DNA from: Gallibacter sp963558965
Lineage (GTDB): Bacteria; Bacillota; Clostridia; Peptostreptococcales; Anaerovoracaceae
DNA length: 64,000 nucleotides
Direction of reading: 5' to 3'
Assembly: GCA_963558965.1 (NCBI GenBank)
Contig: CAUWIT010000001.1
Span: 62,001-126,000 of the forward strand
A program made the translations under genes and the position numbers. The notes under the pieces were generated by a model. That model was given only the letters and a program-made list of their open reading frames with translations. It searched no databases and was not told where the DNA came from. Of this stretch, positions 1-8,700 are shown piece after piece. Every line of letters starts with the position of its first letter. Position 1 is the first letter of the stretch.

Positions 1-150
1 TTACTAGTGTAAAGGTGGGTCTCCCATCAAGGTTTACTGTCTTCCTCTGCACAATGAAGGCTTGACATCCGCCAAGAGTTCTAAGTCCCGTATGAATTAT
101 GTAGGTTGAATTACACGTACTCAACGCACACCCCAGGAAATTTATTTAAT
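1..150 (-). ncRNA. ssrS: 6S RNA (partial at window edge)
   Basis: Read on the minus strand this gene-free stretch has the look of a firmicute 6S RNA, which binds RNA polymerase holoenzyme and mimics an open promoter. The 5' segment contains CCTGGGGTGTGCG, followed by a GTTGA/TCAAC hairpin, the block ACGGGACTTAGAACTC, a CTTG/CAAG hairpin, the block GCAGAGGAAGACAGTAAA and a terminal GGGAGACCCACC. I recognise these blocks from memory of clostridial 6S RNAs; the fold was not computed. The closing stem probably needs sequence beyond position 1, so the 3' end is missing. The 5' end is placed only roughly. It sits just downstream of yebC. Confidence 0.68.
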
Positions 151-188
151 TATTTAGCCTTTTAGCTTATATATAGATGTTATACCTT

Positions 189-914
189 TTATTGCTCCAA
201 GTCAATAGCACAATTGTGATAAACTTTTTGAACATCGTCATTATCTTCTAATATTTCAATCATTTTCTTTAGATTTTTAATATCATTTTCATCTTTTGGT
301 TCTGATTCCATAGATGGTAGATATTCGATGTCCGCTTCAACAAATTCGTAACCAGCTTCTTTTAGACCTTCACTAACTGTGTTGAAATCTTCAGCTGCTG
401 TTAAAATTTCAAAGCTATCATCGTAAGTGTTCATGTCTTCCATACCTGCTTCTAATGCTGCTTCCATTAGAGCATCTTCATCGATATCATCTGTTTTTTC
501 GATGATAATAACACCTTTTCTTGAGAACATGTAAGATACACATCCTGGTGTTCCTAAGTTTCCACCATATTTATCAAATGCATGCTTGATTGAAGCTGTA
601 GTTCTGTTTTTATTATCAGTTAAAACATCTACTATAACTGCAACACCTGCTGCACCGTAACCTTCAAAGCTACCTGTTTCATAGTTTTCACCAGCTAATT
701 CGCCAGTACCTTTTTTTATAGCTCTTTTGATGTTATCGTTAGGCATGTTAATACCTTTTGCTTTGTCGATAGCATGTTTTAGAGCTACGTTGTATTCAGG
801 ATCTCCACCATTTTTAGCTGCTACTGTAATCGCTCTTGCGTATTTAGTAAACATAGCTGCTCTTTTTGAGTCCTGTTTTTCTTTTCTTCCTGCAATCGTT
901 CCGTGTCTACCCAC
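189..914 (-). CDS. yebC: YebC/PmpR family regulator (TACO1 family)
   Basis: Member of the YebC/PmpR/TACO1 family, cytoplasmic proteins described as DNA-binding regulators and, for some members, as ribosome-associated factors that help translation of proline-rich stretches. The N-terminus GRHGTIAGRKEKQDSKRAA matches the clostridial branch of the family, and the length of 241 residues is normal. I place the start at a GTG at 914: an ATG fifteen bases upstream is itself part of the Shine-Dalgarno sequence ATGGAGG, which lies 8 bases before the GTG. A good promoter overlaps the end of the upstream gene (957-985), so it is probably transcribed alone, reading toward the 6S RNA gene. Confidence 0.93.
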   Translation of the reverse strand: MGRHGTIAGRKEKQDSKRAAMFTKYARAITVAAKNGGDPEYNVALKHAIDKAKGINMPNDNIKRAIKKGTGELAGENYETGSFEGYGAAGVAVIVDVLTDNKNRTTASIKHAFDKYGGNLGTPGCVSYMFSRKGVIIIEKTDDIDEDALMEAALEAGMEDMNTYDDSFEILTAAEDFNTVSEGLKEAGYEFVEADIEYLPSMESEPKDENDIKNLKKMIEILEDNDDVQKVYHNCAIDLEQ

Positions 915-956
915 TTGCGAAGCCTCCATTCTAAATTATTTGAAAATACCTTTAAT

Positions 957-985
957 ATTATACTCCTACTATCTTTTATTTTCAA
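957..985 (-). promoter_or_regulatory. Promoter of yebC
   Basis: On the minus strand TTGAAA (980-985) and TATAAT (957-962) are separated by exactly 17 bases, a near-consensus vegetative promoter. The -35 box lies inside the last codons of the upstream activase-like gene, so yebC can be transcribed separately from it. Confidence 0.7.
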
Positions 986-3900
986 GATTTTTATGAGCTG
1001 TTGCCATCATTAACTTAATTCTATTTAGCTGATTTACTGTACTTGCACCTGGGTCATAGTCAATTGCAGCTATATTGGCATATGGATTTCTCTTTTTAAG
1101 TGCCTTTATCATACCTTTTCCAGTTACATGGTTTGGCAAGCAAGCAAATGGCTGTAGGCAAACTATATTTTCAACTCCACTGTCAATAAGTTCAACCATT
1201 TCACCTGTTAACAACCAACCTTCTCCACATTGGTTACCTAGAGAAATAATATCCTGCGCCTTTTCAGCTGTTTCTCTAATATGAGAAGGTTCTCTAAATC
1301 TCTTGCTGTTTTTTAAAGCTTCTGTTACAGGTTTTCTAAGCATGTTTAAAAGTTTAATGCCAGTATTATTTATAGCCATTGATTTAAATGAACCAGCCAA
1401 ATGTTTATAGTTAAAGTCTGAATTGTACATGCAGTATAGGAAGAAGTCCATTAAATCCAATACTACAGCTTCTCCACCTTCCTGCTCAATAACTCCAACA
1501 ATATCGTTGTTTGCAGTAGGATGATATTTAACTAATATTTCACCAACTACCCCAACTCTAGGCTTAACCATTTCCTCATGTATAGGTAGTTCATCAAAAT
1601 CCTTGACGATTCCTTTAATATTATTTTTAAAATGCTTATACTTACAGTCAACTATATTTTTATTAGCCAATTTTGACCATTTCTCAAATAGTTCGTTAGC
1701 AGAGCCTTTAACTTTTTCGTACGGTCTAGTGCGATACAAAACCTGCATAAGCACATCACCATAAAGAACACTTAAAATCATTCTTAAAGCTAGCTTAGGC
1801 GTAATTTTAAATCCAGGATTTTTTTCTAGACCTACGGCATTAACAGAAACTACCGGTATCTGTTCCATTTTTAAGTCTTTAAGAGCTTTTCTTAGTAGTG
1901 ACACATAATTACTAGCTCTACAGCCTCCTCCTGTCTGAGACATAAAAATAGCTGTTTTATCCAAGTCTAGCTCACCTGATTTAAGCTGAGCAATAATCTG
2001 GCCCAAAGATACAATTGTCGGATAACAAGCATCGTTGTTTATATATTTTAATCCTTCCTCAACTGCGTGAGTATTTACAGGTGGCAACATTTTAGCCTTA
2101 TAGCCTTCACTAGCTAGTGCAGCTTCAAAGAACTGGAAATGAATTGGCGCCATCTGCGGTATTAAAATAGTGTAATCTTCCTTCATTTCTTTTTCGAAAA
2201 TTACTCTGTCAAATTTGCCAGAACCATTTTTGTGCTTAATATTATTTTTTTCTCTTTCTTCCATAGCGGCCTTAAGAGATCTTATACGTATTTTAGCAGC
2301 ACCCAAATTGTTTCCTTCGTCAATTTTTAAAACTGTATAAAGCTTGTTGTGCTGTGATGAAATTTCCTGAACTTCGTCAGTAGTTACAGCATCAAGACCA
2401 CAACCAAATGAATTTAACTGAATTAGTTCAACATCATCTGTAGTGCCGACAAACTCAGCAGCCTTGTACAAACGAGAGTGATACATCCACTGGTCAAGCA
2501 CTCTTACCGGTCTTTCCAAATGTCCCATATGAGCAACTGAATCCTCAGTAAGAACAACAATATCATATGAAGTGATCAACTTATTCATGCCGTGATTGAT
2601 TTCTGGATCCAAATGATAAGGTCTACCAGCTAGTACAACTGCCTTCTTATTATTTTTTCTAGCATATTTTAAAGCTTCTTCGCCTTTTTTACTTATTTCT
2701 TTGCGGAATGACTTATACTCTTTTCGAGCTTCTTTCATAGCGCTTTCGACTTCATCTTTGCTAACATTTGCATCGACAAGTTCTTTTACAAGTTCCTCAA
2801 CTAATCGTTTATCGTCATCATATGGTAAAAATGGATGTTCAAATCTTACATGATTTTCAGCAAATACATCATCCATATTGTTTGCAATAAGTTCTGGATA
2901 TGTTGCAACTATAGGACAATTGTAATGGTTAGGTGCTGTTGAATCTTCAACCTGTTCATAATTGATACTAGGGTAAAAAATCAACTTAACGCCATTCTCA
3001 ACTAGCCACTTTATATGACCATGTACCAATTTTGCTGGATAACATGCAGTATCTGAAGCGATTGTATCCATACCATTTTCGTACATTTCTTTGTTTGATG
3101 GCGGTGATAAAACTACTCTAAAGCCAAGTTTTGTGAAAAATGTAAACCAAAACGGATAGTTTTCATACATATTTAGCACTCTTGGTATACCTATAGTACC
3201 TCTTGTTGCTTCTTTCTCTTTAAGAGGCTCATATCCGAACAATCTCTTGTATTTATATTCGTAAAGGTCTGGAATATCATTGTTCTCTACATTTTTTCCC
3301 TCACCTTTTTCACATCTGTTACCTGTAATAAATTTAGAGCCATCGTTAAATCTATTAATAGTCAATAAGCAGTTGTTTTCACATCCACCGCATCTTGTAT
3401 TTGTAAGTTTCACATCGAAATTATCGATTTCTTCTGGTTTAATAATTGTACTTATTTCACCTTCATTATGATGTTCTGAAGCTATAATAGCAGCGCCGTA
3501 TGCTCCCATAATTCCTGCAATATCAGGTCTTACAACATTTTTGCCAACTATTAATTCCATACTTCTAAGAACTGCATTATTTAAAAATGTACCGCCCTGT
3601 ACTACAATTTTTTCGCCTGCTTCATCGGCATTTCTCAATTTAATAACTTTGTACAAAGCATTTTTAATTACTGAATAGGATAGACCTGCAGAAATATCTC
3701 CAATAGTAGCTCCTTCTTTTTGAGCCTGTTTAACTTTTGAGTTCATAAATACTGTACATCTTGTTCCCAAATCTACTGGAGAAGTCGCTTTTAGAGCTTC
3801 TTTTGCAAAATCTATAGTATTCATATTTACTGATTTAGCGTATGTTTCAATAAATGAACCACATCCTGAAGAACAAGCCTCATTTAGCATAATATTGTAA

Positions 3901-5195
3901 ATGGCATTGTCCTTTATTTTCATACACTTCATATCCTGGCCGCCAATATCAAGGATAAATTCAACACCTGGTAAAAATTCTTCGGCACCCTTGTAGTGAG
4001 CCATAGTTTCTATTTCACCTAAGTCCACTTTAAATGCTGCCTTTATCAAACCTTCGCCATAGCCTGTAACTGTTGACTTAGCAATATGGGCGCCTTCTGG
4101 GATTTTACTGTAAAGATCTTTAAGCATTTCCATTACAGCATCTATTGGCTTGCCTTCATTTCCTCTATAAAAATCATATAGTAGGTTTTTATCTTCATCT
4201 ATAAGCGCTGCTTTAGTTGTAGTTGAACCTGCATCTATACCTAAAAATAGATTGCCCTTAGCTTCACTTAAATCTTTTCTTTTAATTTTATCTTTATCAT
4301 GTCTTTGGATAAATTCATTGTAATCGTCCTCATCTTTAAATAGAGGCGGTATATGCTTAGTGTCAGAAAGCTGAGTCGGATCAACGTTTTTTATAACCCC
4401 GTATAAATTTTCTATTGTTCTCGCCTCTTGTTTTTCTGCTAGCATAGCTGCTCCAATGGCAACAAAATACTTACTATCTTCAGGAAATACTACCTGTTCA
4501 TCAGTAAGTTTAAGAGTTTCTATAAATCTTTTACGCAATTCTGATAAAAATGAAAGAGGCCCTCCTAAAAATGCTATGTTGCCTTTTATCTGTCTACCAC
4601 ATGCAAGTCCACTAATAGTTTGGTTAACTACTGCTTGGAATATTGATGCTGACAAATCTTCAATAGCTGCGCCTTCGTTAATTAATGGCTGTATATCCGT
4701 TTTTGCAAATACTCCGCATCTAGCGGCAATAGGATATATAATCTTATGATTTTTAGCAGCTTCATTTAATCCTGCTGCATCTGTGTTAAGTAGCACAGCC
4801 ATTTGGTCAATAAAAGCACCTGTGCCACCAGCACATGTGCCATTCATCTGCTGTTCAATTGTAGCCCCATAAAATGTGATTTTTGCATCTTCACCACCTA
4901 GTTCTATTGCTACATCTGTCTCAGGTATTAATGTTTCAACTGCTTTACTGCAAGAAACTACCTCTTGTTCAAAATAAACCCCCATTAATTGAGATAAAGC
5001 CAATCCGCCTGAACCAGTAATAACAGCTTTTACTTGTTCATTTGGATATTTCTCATACAAGTCTGCCATAAGTTCTGTTACTTTTTCCATAACATTTGAC
5101 ATATGTCTTTCATAGCGCTTGTAAACAATTTTGTTTTCATCGTTCAATACAACTAACTTAACAGTTGTTGAACCAATATCAATTCCTAATTTCAT
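969..5195 (-). CDS. Giant acyl-CoA dehydratase activase-like protein (two BcrAD/BadFG ATPase domains plus DUF2229 and HgdB-like regions)
   Basis: A 1408-residue cytoplasmic protein related to the ATP-driven electron activators of 2-hydroxyacyl-CoA dehydratases. It has two ASKHA ATPase domains: residues 1-260 (phosphate loop GIDIGSTTVK, GGEDAK near 100-105, C121 and C160) and about 316-575 (GIDAGSTTTK, GGQDMK near 418-423, C441, C445 and C480). The paired cysteines match those that hold a bridging [4Fe-4S] cluster in HgdC. About residues 660-880 resemble DUF2229 and the C-terminal third resembles the HgdB/double-cubane side. The family is widespread in Clostridia; its substrate is not known to me. 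Having activator and acceptor modules in one chain suggests a self-contained low-potential reductase (inference). It is monocistronic, with GAGG 8 bases before ATG and a TATAAT at 5230-5235. Confidence 0.85.
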   Translation of the reverse strand: MKLGIDIGSTTVKLVVLNDENKIVYKRYERHMSNVMEKVTELMADLYEKYPNEQVKAVITGSGGLALSQLMGVYFEQEVVSCSKAVETLIPETDVAIELGGEDAKITFYGATIEQQMNGTCAGGTGAFIDQMAVLLNTDAAGLNEAAKNHKIIYPIAARCGVFAKTDIQPLINEGAAIEDLSASIFQAVVNQTISGLACGRQIKGNIAFLGGPLSFLSELRKRFIETLKLTDEQVVFPEDSKYFVAIGAAMLAEKQEARTIENLYGVIKNVDPTQLSDTKHIPPLFKDEDDYNEFIQRHDKDKIKRKDLSEAKGNLFLGIDAGSTTTKAALIDEDKNLLYDFYRGNEGKPIDAVMEMLKDLYSKIPEGAHIAKSTVTGYGEGLIKAAFKVDLGEIETMAHYKGAEEFLPGVEFILDIGGQDMKCMKIKDNAIYNIMLNEACSSGCGSFIETYAKSVNMNTIDFAKEALKATSPVDLGTRCTVFMNSKVKQAQKEGATIGDISAGLSYSVIKNALYKVIKLRNADEAGEKIVVQGGTFLNNAVLRSMELIVGKNVVRPDIAGIMGAYGAAIIASEHHNEGEISTIIKPEEIDNFDVKLTNTRCGGCENNCLLTINRFNDGSKFITGNRCEKGEGKNVENNDIPDLYEYKYKRLFGYEPLKEKEATRGTIGIPRVLNMYENYPFWFTFFTKLGFRVVLSPPSNKEMYENGMDTIASDTACYPAKLVHGHIKWLVENGVKLIFYPSINYEQVEDSTAPNHYNCPIVATYPELIANNMDDVFAENHVRFEHPFLPYDDDKRLVEELVKELVDANVSKDEVESAMKEARKEYKSFRKEISKKGEEALKYARKNNKKAVVLAGRPYHLDPEINHGMNKLITSYDIVVLTEDSVAHMGHLERPVRVLDQWMYHSRLYKAAEFVGTTDDVELIQLNSFGCGLDAVTTDEVQEISSQHNKLYTVLKIDEGNNLGAAKIRIRSLKAAMEEREKNNIKHKNGSGKFDRVIFEKEMKEDYTILIPQMAPIHFQFFEAALASEGYKAKMLPPVNTHAVEEGLKYINNDACYPTIVSLGQIIAQLKSGELDLDKTAIFMSQTGGGCRASNYVSLLRKALKDLKMEQIPVVSVNAVGLEKNPGFKITPKLALRMILSVLYGDVLMQVLYRTRPYEKVKGSANELFEKWSKLANKNIVDCKYKHFKNNIKGIVKDFDELPIHEEMVKPRVGVVGEILVKYHPTANNDIVGVIEQEGGEAVVLDLMDFFLYCMYNSDFNYKHLAGSFKSMAINNTGIKLLNMLRKPVTEALKNSKRFREPSHIRETAEKAQDIISLGNQCGEGWLLTGEMVELIDSGVENIVCLQPFACLPNHVTGKGMIKALKKRNPYANIAAIDYDPGASTVNQLNRIKLMMATAHKNLENKR

Positions 5196-5363
5196 ATATT
5201 TTTTTCCTCACTATCGTATTTGACACTATATTATACCACTTTAAATTATATTTAAAATAGTCTTTTCAAAAAAAATATATAATATGTAAGAAAAATAAAA
5301 TTACTAAACAAAATACACATAAATGCCTATTAATTTTTCAACGTTTTTCGTGTTTTTTAGCTG

Positions 5364-5392
5364 TTGTTTAAGGAAATACAATCTGTTATAAT
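5364..5392 (+). promoter_or_regulatory. Promoter of the plus-strand Cys-cluster gene
   Basis: TTGTTT (5364-5369) and TATAAT (5387-5392) are spaced 17 bases. The expected transcription start, about seven bases past the -10 box, falls on or next to the ATG at 5400, so the message may have no leader. Confidence 0.6.
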
Positions 5393-5399
5393 AAATTCT

Positions 5400-5948
5400 A
5401 TGAAAAGTACTATTAGAAAATCAACTTGGAAAGCTATCTATAGATTGCTTGACAGAGTCTCTCCTGTAGATTTTGACTGCGGTAAACTTTGCGGTAGTGC
5501 ATGCTGTACTCAGGAGGGCGATGAATCATTTGACGGAGCATGCGATTTTGAGATGGGCATATATCTTTTGCCAGGAGAAGAGAAATTATACACTATGGAG
5601 GAGGAATGGCTAAAGTGGTCAGTCGAAAGGGCTGAAGATTATGAGTTTCCTGATTCTTGGCACGGCAATATTTATTTTGTAAGGTGTACAACTCCACCTA
5701 ATTGTCCTAGGGAGCACAGACCTTTACAATGTAGATTTTATCCTCTTACTCCTTATTTAGATGAAGACGATAATTTATCTCTTGTGATTTCACAAGCTGA
5801 AACACCTTATACCTGTCCACTTATTTCTGAAAATATAAAACTAAATGATAGATTTTACAGAGCCAATTTAACTGTATGGAAAAGATTGATCAAAGATCCA
5901 CTAATTTATGATTTAGTAAAAATGGACAGCGAATATATGGATTTATAA
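5400..5948 (+). CDS. YkgJ-like cysteine-cluster protein
   Basis: A 182-residue soluble protein rich in cysteine. It shows the layout of the YkgJ/UPF0153 group: an N-terminal block DCGKLCGSACCTQ, a further C in GACDFEMG, then CTTPPNCPREHRPLQCRFYP. These proteins are presumed to bind zinc or an iron-sulfur centre; no function is established. The only gene on the plus strand in the window, divergent from the activase-like gene and convergent with the cytidylate-kinase-like gene, with a shared terminator between. A longer reading from a TTG at 5364 is unlikely because that TTG is the -35 box. The ATG at 5400 has no Shine-Dalgarno sequence and lies at the predicted transcription start. Confidence 0.75.
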   Translation: MKSTIRKSTWKAIYRLLDRVSPVDFDCGKLCGSACCTQEGDESFDGACDFEMGIYLLPGEEKLYTMEEEWLKWSVERAEDYEFPDSWHGNIYFVRCTTPPNCPREHRPLQCRFYPLTPYLDEDDNLSLVISQAETPYTCPLISENIKLNDRFYRANLTVWKRLIKDPLIYDLVKMDSEYMDL

Positions 5949-5955
5949 AAAAAAT

Positions 5956-5991
5956 AAGCACATTTTGCTCACCTTTAGGCAAAATGTGCTT
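5956..5991. terminator. Bidirectional intrinsic terminator
   Basis: A 13-bp perfect stem (5956-5968 with 5979-5991, AAGCACATTTTGC) is flanked by an A run on the left and a T-rich stretch on the right. It lies between two converging genes and can serve both. Confidence 0.85.
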
Positions 5992-6003
5992 TTGCTTTAT
6001 ATG

Positions 6004-6618
6004 TTATTGTTGTACTGCTCTAAGAATTAACTCAACGGCTCTGTCGATACCAAACTTACCACTGTTTAAAATCAAATGATAGTTGTCAATATTTCCCCAT
6101 TTCTTTTCGCAATAAAAAGCATAATGCTTAGCTCTAGCTTTGTCGCTTTTTTTAATTACAGAGCTTACATTTTTTTCTTCGATGCCATATTGTTCAACAG
6201 CTCTTTTAGCTCTTTCTTCAAAATCAGCATGAATAAATACATTTAGTACATCGTCTCTTTTTCTTAAAATATAGTCAGCGCATCTACCAACTATTACACA
6301 AGGTCCTTTTTCAGCTAAATCCTTGATAATCTTACTCTGAGAAACGAATATATCTTCTCCAATAACTTGAACGTTTTCAACTATTGGACTGACTGAATAA
6401 TATCCTAAAGTAGAAATGTTGAAAGCCTGATTCATAGTCATCTTTTCAGATGCTTCTTCCACATACCCAGCTGCCATTCCACAATCTTGAGCAATCATAT
6501 CGATTAAAACTTTGTCATAAAAAGGAATATTTAACGCCTTAGCAATTTTTTCACCTATTTCTCTACCGCCGCTGCCGTATTCTCTACTTATTGTAATTAC
6601 ATTGATTTTATTTGTCAT
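6004..6618 (-). CDS. Cytidylate kinase-like family protein (stand-alone)
   Basis: A 204-residue P-loop protein of the Cytidylate_kin2 type. Near the N-terminus ITISREYGSGGREIG forms the nucleotide-binding loop; later VIVGRCADYILRKRDDVLNVFIHA and the DKARAKHY segment fit the kinase core and lid. It resembles Cmk, but these proteins are divergent and the phosphate acceptor is unproven. I choose the ATG at 6618 rather than a GTG three codons earlier: GGGG lies about ten bases before it. The start overlaps the end of the MATE transporter gene by 11 bases, so the two are translationally coupled. A second locus (41828-43771) carries the same two modules as one protein, which implies joint function. 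Confidence 0.8.
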   Translation of the reverse strand: MTNKINVITISREYGSGGREIGEKIAKALNIPFYDKVLIDMIAQDCGMAAGYVEEASEKMTMNQAFNISTLGYYSVSPIVENVQVIGEDIFVSQSKIIKDLAEKGPCVIVGRCADYILRKRDDVLNVFIHADFEERAKRAVEQYGIEEKNVSSVIKKSDKARAKHYAFYCEKKWGNIDNYHLILNSGKFGIDRAVELILRAVQQ

Positions 6619-7984
6619 CGTTTTCACACCCCATGTTCTTAAAAGTTTTGTTGTATATATATTTTAACATGAAACTGTAATAAATTACACCTATAACTTC
6701 TGCAAGTGGGAATGCAAACCAAACCATTCTCAATCCAAACAATTTACCAAATATAAATGCAATCGGTAAAATACCTGCGAACTGTCTAATTAAAGAACCC
6801 CACATACTCATCATTCCATGGCCTGTAGCCTGGAATAGACCTGCTGTTATAATACCAAATCCAGCTGGTATAAAGCATAAGCTTATACTTCTTAGAGCAT
6901 CTATACCTATTTTGTACATGTCAGTACCTGGTGCTGCATTGAACATTTTCAATAAAACTCCTGGGAATGCCTGGAAGATTACAAATCCAACTGCCATAAT
7001 AACCATGGCTGCTATAGTTGCAAGTTTATAAGTTCTCATCATACGCTCTTTGTTTCTTGCACCGTAGTTATATCCCATAACTGGAAGAGCTCCCTGGTTT
7101 ACACCGATTGATGGCATAAATACAAATGATTGAAGCTTGCCGTAGATACCTAAAACTGCAACAGCAGTAGATGAAAATGCTGCTAAGATGGCATTCATAC
7201 CAAATAGCATAAATGATCCTATTGCCTGCATAACTATTGAAGGTGCACCAACTGCGTAAATTTCTTTTACTGTCTGTAGATGGATATCTAAACTAAATAC
7301 TTTGACGTCTAGATTTTTTTCCTTTGTCATCAATAGGAATAGTCCTAAAGCACAGCTTACAAACTGTGCAAATACAGTTGCTATAGCTGCACCAGCTACG
7401 CCCATTTTAGGGAAACCTAACAATCCAAAAATCAAAATAGGGTCACAGATAGTATTTACTACAGCCCCTACAATCATAGTAGTAACCGGATATATCATAT
7501 TTCCTGTAGACTGAAATATTTTTTCAATAAGCAATCCAGTCATAGAGAAGATACTAAATATTGTTACGATTGATAAGTATTGAACACCACACTGGATAAT
7601 ATTTGCATCAGATGAAAATATCTTCATAAATGGCTCAACGAAAAATATGCCGAAAATTGCAAATATCAACCAGTTTAAAATTCCTAATTTAATACCTGTT
7701 GAAGCTGCATTGTTCGCTTCTTCAAATCTCTTTGCCCCAAGTCTTCTAGAAATAAGTGAGTTAATACCTACTCCTGTACCTACTCCCATAGCGATTAGAA
7801 GCATCTGCACTGGAAATGCTATAGATACAGCTGTTAGAGCATCTTCTCCTACTTGTGCTACAAATATACTGTCTATAATATTATATAATGCATTTATAAG
7901 CATTGAAAAAATTGCAGGACCTGACATTGTAAGCAACAATTTTCCTATAGGCATGGTGCCCATTTTATTTTCTTTTACTTCCAT
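6608..7984 (-). CDS. MATE family efflux transporter
   Basis: A 458-residue polytopic membrane protein with the two-lobe MATE fold (about 12 helices): the N-lobe begins GTMPIGKLLLTMSGPAIFSMLINALYNIIDSIFVAQVGEDALTAV in outline, and the C-lobe contains the MGYNYGARN segment after helix 7. MATE proteins export cationic compounds in exchange for Na+ or H+. Start at ATG 7984 follows AAGGAGG by about ten bases. The gene overlaps the cytidylate-kinase-like gene, and its closest relative in the window is the N-terminal part of the fused protein at 41828-43771. The substrate cannot be told from sequence. Confidence 0.9.
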   Translation of the reverse strand: MEVKENKMGTMPIGKLLLTMSGPAIFSMLINALYNIIDSIFVAQVGEDALTAVSIAFPVQMLLIAMGVGTGVGINSLISRRLGAKRFEEANNAASTGIKLGILNWLIFAIFGIFFVEPFMKIFSSDANIIQCGVQYLSIVTIFSIFSMTGLLIEKIFQSTGNMIYPVTTMIVGAVVNTICDPILIFGLLGFPKMGVAGAAIATVFAQFVSCALGLFLLMTKEKNLDVKVFSLDIHLQTVKEIYAVGAPSIVMQAIGSFMLFGMNAILAAFSSTAVAVLGIYGKLQSFVFMPSIGVNQGALPVMGYNYGARNKERMMRTYKLATIAAMVIMAVGFVIFQAFPGVLLKMFNAAPGTDMYKIGIDALRSISLCFIPAGFGIITAGLFQATGHGMMSMWGSLIRQFAGILPIAFIFGKLFGLRMVWFAFPLAEVIGVIYYSFMLKYIYNKTFKNMGCENDDK

Positions 7985-8047
7985 TAGTAATATCTCCTCC
8001 TTACCTTACTTTTCCTTACCTTTCATATAACACTTATCTAAAATTAT

Positions 8048-8596
8048 TTATAATTCCTTCAATTCACCTGTTACACTGTCCATAATAAATCCATAGACAT
8101 TTACATCTGATGGTATTAATGGATGTTTTTTAATTGTCTCAACAGTTGAAATTACAGACTCCTCTGTGTCATCAAATCCATGTAGCCATTGGTCTATATC
8201 AATGCCACAGTTTTTGATCATCTCAAGTGTTTCTTCATTGATACCTCTTTTGATCATTTCACTTTTGATTTCCGCAGGCTCAATACCTCTCATGCCACAA
8301 TCAGTATGTCCAATTACCAATATGTCATTTACACCTAACTCGTAAATAGCCACCATTAAACTTCTCATAACTGAGCCAAATGGATGGGAGATAACTCCTC
8401 CAGCATTTTTTATCATCTTTACATCGCCATTTTTAATGTTCAATGCTGCTGGTAACAGATTAGTCAATCTTGTATCCATACATGAGATTACAGCTAGTTT
8501 TTTATCTGGATATTTATTTGTAATAAACTCCTCATATTTTTTTGATTCAACAAACTCTTTGTTATCTTCAATTACTTTTTTAATTGTTTCATTCAT
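8048..8596 (-). CDS. Beta-class carbonic anhydrase
   Basis: A 182-residue cytoplasmic beta-carbonic anhydrase, interconverting CO2 and bicarbonate. The zinc ligands and catalytic dyad are all visible: C39, D41 and R43 in CMDTR, then H97 and C100 in GHTDCG. The sequence GGVISHPFGSVMRSL is the family's usual loop. The length is on the short side, as in many small clostridial enzymes. It stands between the pyrimidine phosphorylase terminator and the MATE gene and seems to be a single-gene unit. Bicarbonate supply for carboxylations is the likely role (inference). Confidence 0.9.
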   Translation of the reverse strand: MNETIKKVIEDNKEFVESKKYEEFITNKYPDKKLAVISCMDTRLTNLLPAALNIKNGDVKMIKNAGGVISHPFGSVMRSLMVAIYELGVNDILVIGHTDCGMRGIEPAEIKSEMIKRGINEETLEMIKNCGIDIDQWLHGFDDTEESVISTVETIKKHPLIPSDVNVYGFIMDSVTGELKEL

Positions 8597-8662
8597 TAGA
8601 ATACTTCCTTTCTTAGCACATTTTCAATCTTTTCATCATTAATTATTATGCAAATAAAAAAC

Positions 8663-8685
8663 GTTGGTCGCATAAAACGACCAAC
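8663..8685 (-). terminator. Terminator of the deoB-pdp transcript
   Basis: An 8-bp stem GTTGGTCG/CGACCAAC (8663-8670 with 8678-8685); on the minus strand it is followed by a run of seven T residues. It lies about 15 bases past the pdp stop codon. Confidence 0.85.
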
Positions 8686-8700
8686 TTATTATACTATATT

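Noticed and set aside
727..996. Plus-strand frames opposite yebC and many other genes
   Set aside because: They are antisense to well-conserved coding regions, lack ribosome binding sites and show no recognisable protein features.
5364..5399. TTG start for the plus-strand Cys-cluster gene
   Set aside because: The TTG is the first half of the -35 box, so it would not be transcribed from that promoter.
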